Shown here: in pieces, positions 1-6,050 of the stretch | How the letters are laid out: the number at the start of each line of letters is the position of its first letter | How positions within the stretch are numbered: position 1 is the stretch's first letter | Source: CAZGVW01 sp964529265 | GTDB lineage: Bacteria; Planctomycetota; Phycisphaerae; Phycisphaerales; UBA1924 | Reading direction: 5' to 3' | DNA: 6,137 bases | Assembly: GCA_964529265.1 (NCBI GenBank) | Contig: CAZGVW010000231.1 | Coordinates: forward strand, 1 to 6,137 | Position numbers and translations under genes: made by a program | Notes under the pieces: model-generated | Seen by the model: only the letters and a program-made list of their open reading frames with translations | What the model was told of the DNA's origin: nothing | Databases searched by the model: none

Positions 1-162
1 GACGTCGACCGCACGCCCGCCAGAGAGCGCTACATTGCGGACGATCACTCCTGGGACCACCGCCGTGGCTTGTTCAGTGACGGAGAAATCCGTCACTATG
101 GCTTGGCTGACGAGCAGGCTTCCAAAGCCTTGCAACAAGGCTCTCCGGCCTCGACGAACTAA
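1..162 (+). CDS. C-terminal end of an unrecognised protein (5' partial)
   Basis: Frame 1 is open from the first base and ends at a TAA at 160-162, giving 53 residues with no start codon, so the gene begins outside the window. The peptide is hydrophilic and rich in charged residues; readable parts are 'ERYIADDHSWDHRRGLFSDG' and 'EIRHYGLADEQASKALQQ'. It has no membrane segment and no motif I recognise. About 15 of its 53 codons end in A or T, which looks like more than in the helicase gene downstream. The balanced, protein-like composition, without the Arg/Pro/Ser richness of high-GC shadow frames, is the main support for real coding. Function unknown. Confidence 0.5.
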   Translation, partial: DVDRTPARERYIADDHSWDHRRGLFSDGEIRHYGLADEQASKALQQGSPASTN

Positions 163-347
163 CTGAAAGAACCAGCGTCCTGTTCAGAAACCTCGCCACC
201 GGGATAATCACTTCGAACAAGACAGCTTGCGAATGAGAATGGAGACGACCGACTGCCATCGAGAGCGTTCCGGCGAGCGGTCGGCGGTGCCGATTCGCGT
301 CGTCGGCGCGGAACGATCTCGCCTCCGGTCATGTCGACGGGTGACGA

Positions 348-461
348 TCATGCCGCGCGGTAGTAGTGCTTCAGCACTCCGCCGAACCGAGAGTCACATC
401 GAACCGGCCCATTGCCTGGTCCATCCCGCGACCGAATCGGCGTCTCGTTCCCGATCGTCCT
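348..461 (-). pseudogene. C-terminal remnant of a DDE/integrase-core transposase
   Basis: On the - strand, reading from about 461 down to a TGA stop (plus-strand TCA at 348-350), the translation is 'RTIGNETPI', then 'RSRDGPGNGPVRCDSR', then 'FGGVLKHYYRAA' and stop. I recognise this as the tail of integrase-core transposases, where a 'QG(L/I)GN.(L/I)' stretch following the last catalytic region leads to a C-terminal '(R)LGG(L/V)(L)..YYR.AA'. Upstream on the same strand (462 to 622) nothing further of the catalytic core can be read in any frame, so only roughly the last 37 residues survive. It marks an old insertion event next to the helicase gene. The family match is from memory of the motif, not an alignment. 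Confidence 0.55.
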
Positions 462-507
462 GACTTCAGTTCGAATCACACTTCCTCGGCCCCACACCGG
501 TAAACGT

Positions 508-531
508 CACGGGTTGTCTCACGGGTTGTCC
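508..531. repeat. 12-bp direct tandem duplication, two copies
   Basis: CACGGGTTGTCT (508-519) is followed immediately by CACGGGTTGTCC (520-531), differing only in the last base. It lies about 90 bp upstream of the helicase start. It could be a simple replication-slippage duplication or a pair of direct half-sites for a regulator; the sequence alone does not decide. Confidence 0.6.
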
Positions 532-610
532 ATGGCCCGGCATGACGCGCCGGCGACCACGGCCCGGGCGAACACCGACGGTCTGAACGCCGGCCCCGCG
601 CCGAAGTGAT

Positions 611-616
611 TACCCT
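611..616 (+). promoter_or_regulatory. Possible -10 element for a leaderless helicase transcript
   Basis: TACCCT fits the TANNNT -10 pattern and ends six bases before the ATG at 623, the spacing expected when transcription starts at or next to the start codon. No Shine-Dalgarno sequence is visible in the 20 bases before this ATG, which fits leaderless translation. There is no good -35 element at the usual distance (CTGAAC at 583-588 is too far), so this is a weak call. Confidence 0.25.
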
Positions 617-622
617 GACCAC

Positions 623-3600
623 ATGGCCGACGCCGACGCCAGGCCGGGGGCACCGGTTCCGGGTCTCTACGACCACCTGCTGTCGGCTGCGCTCGAGCAT
701 CAGATCGGGCAGCTCGCCGATCCGGAACGGGCGGTCGTCGGCGCAGTCGATCCCGATGACGCTCACACAGCCATCGCCCAGTACCTCGAACACCTGCTGG
801 CCGCTTCGCTGTCGAACGTCCGCGGGCACGAGAGCTCGGATCGGCGCCGGCGCCTCGTCGGCCGAATCCTCGAAACGCTCACCGACGAACTCGGGCCGGA
901 GTGGTCGGGTCACCTTGCCCTGGCCGATCCGCTTCGCCGCCTGCTCGCGATCCACGCAGGACCGGACTGCCGGGAGCGGCCGGATACGCCGCTGGCGCGA
1001 TCGGCCCTCCTGACGGGCACGCGGATCGACCCATCGCTGGCGTCGCAGCTCAGCAAGGAGATCGCCGCGGCGGATCGCGTTGACATTCTGTGCTCGTTCA
1101 TCAAGTGGAGCGGACTGCGGCTCCTGCTCGGCGCGCTCGAGCAGTTGACCGGCACGCCCGCCGGCACGCCCGCCGAGGACGGCCCGCGTCTGCGCGTGAT
1201 CTCGACGAGCTACATGGGCGCGACCGACCCCAAGGCGATCGAGGTGCTTCAGGCCCTGCCGAACACCGAGGTCAAGGTGTCGTACGACACCGCGCGGACG
1301 CGCCTGCACGCCAAGGCGTACCTGATCCGCCGGGCCACCGGATTCGGCAGCGCCTACGTCGGCTCGGCGAACGTCTCGAGCGCGGCGCTCTCGGAGGGCC
1401 TCGAGTGGACGAGCAAGATCAGCCAGTACGAGCTTCCGCATCTCTGGCAGAAGATCATCGCGACATTCGAAACCTACTGGAACGACGAGGAGTTCGAGGC
1501 GTACGACGAGACGTCGGCGCCGCGGCTTCGGGATGCCATCCGGCGGGAGCGTGAGCCGGGTCAGGTCACGATCGGCGAGCTCCCGACCTTCGATCTCCGG
1601 CCGTATCCCTTCCAGGAGGAGATCCTCGATGTCCTCGCCGCCGAACGCGAGGTGCAGGACAAGCACCGGCATCTCGTCGTCGCCGCAACGGGCACCGGCA
1701 AGACGATGATCGCCGCCTTCGACTACCGGAGCTGGTCCGGCAACGATCGACCGTCACTGCTGTTCGTCGCCCACCGCGAGGAAATCCTCAAGCAGGCGCT
1801 GGGCACGTACCGCGCGGTGCTTCGTGATCAGAACTTCGGCGATGTGCTCGTCGGCGGCTCCGATCCGGAGCAGCATGAGCACCTGTTCTGCTCCATCCAG
1901 AGCTACAACAGCCGCGAGCTCTGGCGTCGGGATCCACGTCAGTACGACTACGTGGTCGTCGATGAGTTTCATCACGCCGCGGCTCCGAGCTATCGCCAGC
2001 TCCTCGACCATGTCGAGCCACGCGTGCTGCTTGGATTGACCGCGACGCCCGAGCGGTCCGATACCCTCGATGTCCTCCACTGGTTCGACGGCGAGCCGAG
2101 CGCCGAGATCCGCCTGCCGGATGCGATCAACCGGCGGCTGCTCTCGCCGTTCCAGTATTTCGGCGTCGCCGACTCCGTGGATCTCTCCGGGCTGCGCTGG
2201 CAACGCGGCGGGTATCGCGTCGAAGACCTCGACAACGTCTACACCGGCAACGACGTCCGCGCCGGCCTCGTGCTCGACAAGCTCCATGAGATCCTCCTCG
2301 ATCCGCTGGCCGCCCGGTGCCTCGGGTTCTGCGTCAGCGTGGCCCACGCCCGGTTCATGGCCCGCTTCTTCAATGAGCACGGCGTGCCGGCGCTCGCTCT
2401 CTCCGCCGAGAGTCCGGACGTCGAGCGCCGGTCGGCGCGGGATCGCCTCGTCCGTCGCGAAGTCAACGTCGTCTTCGTGGTTGACCTCTACAACGAAGGC
2501 ATTGACATCCCGGAGGTGGACACGGTGCTCTTCCTGCGACCGACTGAGAGCCTCACGGTTTATCTTCAGCAGCTCGGCCGTGGACTTCGGCTGCACCATG
2601 ACAAGGACTGCCTCACGGTGCTCGATTTCATCGGTGCCCAGCGCCGCGAGTTCCGTTTCGCATCGCGCTTCCGGGCGCTGAGCACGGAGCCGACGGGCAA
2701 GCTCGACCGCGAGATCGAGAACGGATTCCCGCACCTTCCGGCCGGCTGCTCGATCCAACTGGAGCGTGTAGCCCAGCAGCGCGTGCTCGACAACGTGAAG
2801 CAGTCGCTGCAACTGCGACGGCCGCAGATGCTGAACGACCTCCGGGATCTTGCGCGCCACCTTGGGCGGCCGCCGGCGATTCGCGAGACGCTCGACTATC
2901 TCGACACCACGCTGGACGAGCTGCTGAAGCGCGGACTGTGGTCGCGGCTCCTCGCTGACTCGGGTCAGGGAATCAGTGTCGAGAGCCCCGACGAAGGCCA
3001 GCTTGCGAAGGGCATCCGCCGCCTGGCGCACATCGACGACCCACGACAGCTCAAGTTCCTCATCAACGGCCTCGGCGATGCCCGGCCGTTCGATCAGCCC
3101 GATCCCGTCGAGACACGCCGGCTGTCGATGCTGCACGTCACCCTGTGGGGCCGCGAAGGCGCCTCGATGTCATTGAGTGAGGCGGACGTGCGGCTGCGAA
3201 CCAACCCGACCGCAGTCGCGGACCTTCGGACGATCCTCGAGTACCGGCGGGCGCACACCCACACGCGGCTGACCGGGCTCATCACCGATCTCGCGGGGCC
3301 GCTGGCCGTCCACGCGGAGTACACGCGCGACGAGATCCTCACCGGGCTCGGACACTGGGACATGGACCGCCGTCCCGACTTCCGCGAGGGCGTTCTGCAC
3401 CTGGCCGCGCGGAAGGTCGATGCCTTCTTCGTCACGCTGCACAAGACGGAGGATGCGTACTCGCCCACGACCATGTACGAGGACTACGCGATCAGCGATT
3501 GTCTTTTTCATTGGCAGTCGCAGAGCACGACGTCCGCCGACTCGCCGACGGGCCGGCGCTACATCCGTCATCGCAGGGAGGGATATACGCCGCTGCTCTT

Positions 3601-3772
3601 CGTGCGTGAGCACAAGTACGTGCCGGGCGGGCTCGCCTCGCCGTACGCGTTCCTCGGCCCGGCCCGGTACGTGTCGCACGAAGGCAGCCGTCCGATGAGC
3701 ATCGTGTGGCAGCTCGACACGCCGATGCCGGCGCGGCTTCTCACGCGGGTCACGCGCGGTCGGACGGCGTGA
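623..3772 (+). CDS. HKD-nuclease / superfamily 2 helicase / DUF3427-type fusion protein
   Basis: Predicted cytoplasmic, ATP-driven DNA helicase-nuclease of 1049 residues. Domains in order: N-terminal helical region (about 10-110); phospholipase D-like HKD nuclease (about 125-300) with H229-x-K231 and G247-S-A-N250; helicase core (about 325-670) with Walker A ATGTGKT (355-361, K360), motif Ia near 'FVAHREEIL', motif II DEFH (447-450), motif III TAT (473-475), motif V around 'NEGIDIP' (624-630) and motif VI QQLGRGLR (649-656, R653 and R656); and a C-terminal DUF3427-type region (about 780-1040) with 'FHWQSQSTT' (962-970) and 'LLFVREHK'. The motifs seem intact, so the protein is probably active. 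One HKD motif suggests dimerisation to form the nuclease site; the aspartate usual in HxKx4D is replaced by R236, which I believe is normal in this family. The ATG at 623 is chosen because the following residues 'GLYDHLLSAALEHQI' resemble the usual N-terminus of such proteins; there is no ribosome-binding site. It stands alone, beside a transposase remnant. A role in defence against foreign DNA is inferred from architecture; a repair role is the alternative. Confidence 0.9.
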   Translation: MADADARPGAPVPGLYDHLLSAALEHQIGQLADPERAVVGAVDPDDAHTAIAQYLEHLLAASLSNVRGHESSDRRRRLVGRILETLTDELGPEWSGHLALADPLRRLLAIHAGPDCRERPDTPLARSALLTGTRIDPSLASQLSKEIAAADRVDILCSFIKWSGLRLLLGALEQLTGTPAGTPAEDGPRLRVISTSYMGATDPKAIEVLQALPNTEVKVSYDTARTRLHAKAYLIRRATGFGSAYVGSANVSSAALSEGLEWTSKISQYELPHLWQKIIATFETYWNDEEFEAYDETSAPRLRDAIRREREPGQVTIGELPTFDLRPYPFQEEILDVLAAEREVQDKHRHLVVAATGTGKTMIAAFDYRSWSGNDRPSLLFVAHREEILKQALGTYRAVLRDQNFGDVLVGGSDPEQHEHLFCSIQSYNSRELWRRDPRQYDYVVVDEFHHAAAPSYRQLLDHVEPRVLLGLTATPERSDTLDVLHWFDGEPSAEIRLPDAINRRLLSPFQYFGVADSVDLSGLRWQRGGYRVEDLDNVYTGNDVRAGLVLDKLHEILLDPLAARCLGFCVSVAHARFMARFFNEHGVPALALSAESPDVERRSARDRLVRREVNVVFVVDLYNEGIDIPEVDTVLFLRPTESLTVYLQQLGRGLRLHHDKDCLTVLDFIGAQRREFRFASRFRALSTEPTGKLDREIENGFPHLPAGCSIQLERVAQQRVLDNVKQSLQLRRPQMLNDLRDLARHLGRPPAIRETLDYLDTTLDELLKRGLWSRLLADSGQGISVESPDEGQLAKGIRRLAHIDDPRQLKFLINGLGDARPFDQPDPVETRRLSMLHVTLWGREGASMSLSEADVRLRTNPTAVADLRTILEYRRAHTHTRLTGLITDLAGPLAVHAEYTRDEILTGLGHWDMDRRPDFREGVLHLAARKVDAFFVTLHKTEDAYSPTTMYEDYAISDCLFHWQSQSTTSADSPTGRRYIRHRREGYTPLLFVREHKYVPGGLASPYAFLGPARYVSHEGSRPMSIVWQLDTPMPARLLTRVTRGRTA
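1151..1174 (+). repeat. Perfect 12-bp in-frame tandem duplication inside the helicase gene
   Basis: GGCACGCCCGCC occurs twice back to back (1151-1162 and 1163-1174) and encodes Gly-Thr-Pro-Ala twice, residues 177-184. It falls in a loop between the helix 'LRLLLGALEQL' and the strand 'RLRVISTSY' of the HKD nuclease domain, so a four-residue insertion there is likely tolerated. The exact identity of the copies suggests recent slippage. Confidence 0.85.
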
Positions 3773-3814
3773 TCCATTCTGCCGGTCCCCGATACACCCC
3801 GGGCCGTTGAGAGG

Positions 3815-3846
3815 ACGATCGGCGGTTCAGCCCACAGGGCCGTCGT
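3815..3846 (+). terminator. Possible bulged stem-loop after the helicase gene
   Basis: ACGA-T-CGGC (3815-3823, with the T bulged) can pair with GCCGTCGT (3839-3846) across a 15-base loop, followed by a mildly T-containing stretch (GTGTTTCTC at 3851-3859). It lies about 43 bp past the helicase stop, where a terminator would be expected, but the bulge, long loop and poor T-run make it weak. The rest of 3773-4023 holds nothing else I recognise. Confidence 0.2.
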
Positions 3847-4023
3847 TGACGTGTTTCTCGCCACCCGCGACTCCAGCTCGATACGATCGCTTGTCGCGTC
3901 CGACCTGCTCGAGGCATCTCCGCCGGCCAAAGCTCATGGTCCAACCCTGCGGATGCGTGGGCAACTGTAAGGCCCCCGCCTCCTCGAGCGACTCACTTGC
4001 GGGACCGGCACAGCGGGAATGCG

Positions 4024-5115
4024 ATGCCACACCCTGTATCCGACACGAGCGCCACCTTGCCCCCGGACCTCCCGCATCCCGCGCATCCCACGCACTCAGC
4101 GCACCCCCGGCACCCCGGCGCGACATCGGAGCCGCATTCCCTCTCGTGCATGGAGGTCTGGGGAGGCAACGACCACATCGACAGTTCGATCGCCGTCCCC
4201 GGCCTGGTCGTCCACGTCTACTCCCGACCATATCACGGTGCAGTGGCCGGTGGCGACGTTCTTTACGTCTCCACGTGCGGCTCGGGGCGAATCGCACGGA
4301 TCCTCGTCGCGGACGTGGCCGGGCACGGCGACGACGTCGCGTCTCTCGCGCGCACGCTTCGCGACCTGATGCGGCGTTACATCAACTACGTGGACCAGAG
4401 TGCGTTCGTCTCCGCCCTGAATCACGAGTTCAAGGCAGCCGCGACGGAGGGCCGCTTCGCGACGGCGGTCGTTGCGACGTACTGGTCCGCTACGGATTGC
4501 GTGACCGCGACCAATGCCGGCCATCCTCGACCGGTCTGGTACTGCGCGCGAAGCCGCACGTGGACGGTCCTGGCCGATCCCACGCGCCTGCGCGCGCCCG
4601 AGACGCACTCCAACCTCCCGCTGGGTGTCGTTGACCTTGCCGGGTACGACCAGGTGCTGGTGCGCCTCGCTGCGGGCGACGTCCTGCTCGTCTACACAGA
4701 CTCCATCATCGAGGCGTCTGACCCCGCCGGTGTGATGCTGGGCGAGGTCGGGCTCGTCCGGTTGCTCGGCCGACTGGACGCGGAACGGCCGGAGATGCTC
4801 GTGCAGAGCGTCGTCGAGCACGTCGAGGCGTTCCGCGGCGGCCGGGAGTCCGACGACGACCTTACCGTCGTCGCGATGGTCTGCTCCGGCGAGAAGCCGC
4901 GTCGCCGTCTGACTGAGAAGCTCGGCGCCATGGCGCTGATCGGCCGGGCGATCGCCTCGCGCCTGCTTGGTGGCCACTCGCCCGTGCCCTGGCCCGAGAT
5001 GAGCGTGGTCAACATACTCGGGATGTTCGTGCGCCGCGCCAATCGCATGTGGGGCGGTCGTCTGACGCCCGGCGAGATCCGTACGGGTGTCGCGGCGCGC
5101 CGCGCCGACCGTTGA
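4024..5115 (+). CDS. SpoIIE/RsbU-type PP2C serine/threonine protein phosphatase
   Basis: Metal-dependent phosphatase of the SpoIIE/PPM family, expected to remove phosphate from serine or threonine of a partner such as a STAS anti-sigma-factor antagonist. From the ATG at 4024 the protein has 363 residues. Metal-binding and core signatures appear in order: GGD (residues 76-78), 'LVADVAGHG' (94-102, D97), 'NAGHP' (164-168), 'LVYTDSIIEA' (222-231, D226) and 'DDDLTVV' (277-283). Serine follows D226 where TDG is more usual. Before the domain is 'CMEVWGGN', and the C-terminus has 'PWPEMSVVNILG', a layout I recall from planctomycete phosphatases. Start choice: the ATG at 4024 has GGGA five bases upstream. 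A TTG at 3997 would add nine residues; an ATG at 4150 would remove 42, including a low-complexity Pro/His stretch, but would cut into the CMEVWGGN block. No membrane segment or sensor domain is present, and no kinase or antagonist gene lies nearby, so the substrate is unknown. The gene appears complete. Confidence 0.88.
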   Translation: MPHPVSDTSATLPPDLPHPAHPTHSAHPRHPGATSEPHSLSCMEVWGGNDHIDSSIAVPGLVVHVYSRPYHGAVAGGDVLYVSTCGSGRIARILVADVAGHGDDVASLARTLRDLMRRYINYVDQSAFVSALNHEFKAAATEGRFATAVVATYWSATDCVTATNAGHPRPVWYCARSRTWTVLADPTRLRAPETHSNLPLGVVDLAGYDQVLVRLAAGDVLLVYTDSIIEASDPAGVMLGEVGLVRLLGRLDAERPEMLVQSVVEHVEAFRGGRESDDDLTVVAMVCSGEKPRRRLTEKLGAMALIGRAIASRLLGGHSPVPWPEMSVVNILGMFVRRANRMWGGRLTPGEIRTGVAARRADR

Positions 5116-5128
5116 GCGCGTGCGGTGG

Positions 5129-5323
5129 CTACCGGAGCTCCTCCCCGTGCGGCAGGTGCGCCGTGATGAACGTCCGCACCACCGACACTGGAATGACAAA
5201 CGCGACGTTCTCGGCTCCGCCACCGGCCAGCTTCGAGACGACGATCCCGACCATGCGCCCCTCGCCATCGACCATCGGACCACCCGAGTTCCCGGGCGAG
5301 ATGGCCACATCCGTCTGGATCAT
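5129..5323 (-). pseudogene. C-terminal fragment of a trypsin-like (HtrA/DegP-type) serine protease
   Basis: The - strand from 5323 to the stop at 5129-5131 encodes 64 residues beginning 'MIQTDVAISPGNSGGPMV' and continuing 'GRMVGIVVSKLAG' and 'ENVAFVIPVSVVRTFI'. This is the block around the catalytic serine (GNSGGP, Ser13 of the fragment) and the last strands of an S1C-type trypsin fold. The frame is closed five codons before this ATG by a TGA (plus-strand TCA at 5339-5341), and neither the catalytic histidine nor aspartate region can be read in the following 300 bp in any - strand frame. The ATG is therefore just an internal methionine and the piece cannot be a working protease. No PDZ domain follows. 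It is convergent with the phosphatase gene, stop to stop, with 13 bp between. The close match to the family consensus suggests recent truncation. Confidence 0.75.
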
Positions 5324-5657
5324 TGCCGCGCCTCCGGGTCACCCAGGACGATCGGGAGTGGCGCACCGGGGAGATGCGAGGCGCCGAGGCGTTCCGTGGC
5401 CTCTGCACGCGCCGGGCGGGCCCGGAGGCGGCGGCTTCGTCTTCAGTGGGTCGGTGCCGGACTGCGTTGCCTTACAGCAAGCCGGATACATCCTGACCGC
5501 GGCGGGGCCGTCGAGTGCGCGAACTGCCGAGCTGGCTGGTCGCGGTAGCATTCCGGTAGAATCGAGGAATGGACTCCCCGACCTGGCTGTTGATATGACG
5601 CGCCAACCGGCGCTGCCGCGAGCACAAGGCACTGCCGGCGCCTTCCCGAGGTATGAA
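5324..5657. other. 334-bp stretch without a recognisable gene
   Basis: Between the protease fragment and the sigma fragment no intact gene is seen. On the - strand a different frame from the protease reads 'ATERLGASHLPGAPLPIVLG' then DPEAR just upstream of the fragment (about 5327-5403). This faintly resembles the segment before the GNSGGP block in trypsin-like proteases, which would imply a frameshift and internal deletion. On the + strand one open frame contains 'GFVFSGSVPDCVALQQAGYI', which I do not recognise. Both are weak. Confidence 0.4.
5648..5651 (+). promoter_or_regulatory. Ribosome-binding site that sets the sigma-factor start
   Basis: GAGG at 5648-5651 is followed by a six-base spacer and a GTG at 5658. 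The alternative in-frame ATG at 5595 has no purine-rich site before it, so the GTG is the better start. Confidence 0.5.
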
Positions 5658-5969
5658 GTGGACACGACGCGCGAGCCGCGACAACGCGATGAGGGCACCG
5701 CGCTCTCCCGCCACGGCCAGGCCGACCTCCTCCTGGACCAGCATTGGGAGGCGCTCTGCCGGTATGGTCGATCACGCGTTCGCGATCAGGCCACCGTCGA
5801 GGACCTCGTTCAGGAAACGATCCTCGCCGCTCTTCGGGACCAGGAGCGATTCCGCGATGAGGCGGCCATCCGCACCTGGCTCATCGGCATCCTGCGCCAC
5901 AAGATCGCCGACTACAGGCGTCAACGCCATCGCCGCGAGTCCCACGAATCGGACAAATCATCGACGTGA
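5658..5969 (+). pseudogene. ECF sigma factor fragment: region 2 present, region 4 missing
   Basis: The frame encodes 103 residues from GTG 5658 (or 124 from ATG 5595) and ends at TGA 5967-5969. It carries a clear sigma-70 region 2: 'LLLDQHWEALCRYGRSRV' (residues 23-40), 'VEDLVQETILAAL' (48-59; core-polymerase binding) and 'FRDEAAIRTWLIGILRHKI' (65-83; promoter melting and -10 recognition), then basic 'RRQRHRR'. ECF sigma factors are usually about 170-200 residues with a region 4 that binds the -35 element; none is present before the stop. Two bases out of phase, directly past the stop, the frame reads 'MFDERGSWRR' (from 5969), which resembles the linker between regions 2 and 4 in one ECF group, so a frameshift is likely. 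After that no region 4 can be read, implying a further deletion. It is most likely a decayed gene; a short stand-alone region 2 protein is the alternative. Confidence 0.75.
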
Positions 5970-6050
5970 TGTTCGACGAGCGGGGCTCATGGCGCCGACG
6001 ATTCGCCCGGGCGGGGTGCGAAGGCGTCTGCGTCCCGCCGCTCGGGCGTC

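Larger units (their letters stand above)
163..622. other. 460-bp stretch without an intact gene
   Basis: Between the stop of the left partial gene and the helicase start I find no intact gene. It holds a transposase tail remnant on the - strand (348-461), a 12-bp tandem duplication (508-531) and a possible promoter element just before the helicase (611-616). Frames open here on either strand are Arg/Ser/Pro-rich and look like high-GC shadows. I saw no tRNA, no clear terminator after 162 and no inverted repeats marking intact insertion-sequence ends. Confidence 0.6.

Noticed and set aside
466..495. TTCGAATC resembling a tRNA T-loop
   Set aside because: No matching stem flanks it and no acceptor or anticodon arm can be folded on either strand.
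476..1672. 398-codon open frame on the - strand
   Set aside because: It lies antisense to the helicase, is Arg/Gly/Pro-rich with no recognisable domain, and is explained by the high-GC codon pattern of the + strand gene.
1754..3136. 460-codon open frame on the - strand inside the helicase gene
   Set aside because: Same reason: the opposite strand encodes a complete set of helicase motifs, and the antisense translation shows no family features.
3807..4634. 275-codon + strand frame with a Cys-rich start near 3936
   Set aside because: It runs across the phosphatase gene in another frame, becomes Arg/Pro/Ser-rich and shows no family feature; the cysteines are probably accidental.
5091..5104. 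Perfect 14-bp palindrome CGCGGCGCGCCGCG
   Set aside because: It lies within the phosphatase coding end, has no loop and is all G and C; in DNA this rich in GC it is likely by chance and it lacks a following T-run.
4096..5310. 404-codon open frame on the - strand opposite the phosphatase
   Set aside because: Arg-rich shadow of the phosphatase; it also conflicts with the protease fragment read in another - strand frame.
5409..5530. + strand segment ending in 'AGYILTAAG', resembling the 'GYILTAAHVV' around the histidine of trypsin-like proteases
   Set aside because: The histidine is absent, the similarity spans only a few residues, and it is on the opposite strand from the true protease fragment; chance is more likely.
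5049..5594. Extending the sigma frame upstream to an ATG at 5049 (306 codons)
   Set aside because: The added residues overlap the phosphatase end and the antisense protease fragment, are low-complexity and unlike any sigma N-terminus; GTG 5658 has a proper ribosome-binding site.
5569..5598. Nine-codon leader peptide before the sigma fragment
   Set aside because: The purine-rich GAGG is only one base from its ATG, too close to act as a ribosome-binding site, and there is no attenuator-like structure after it.
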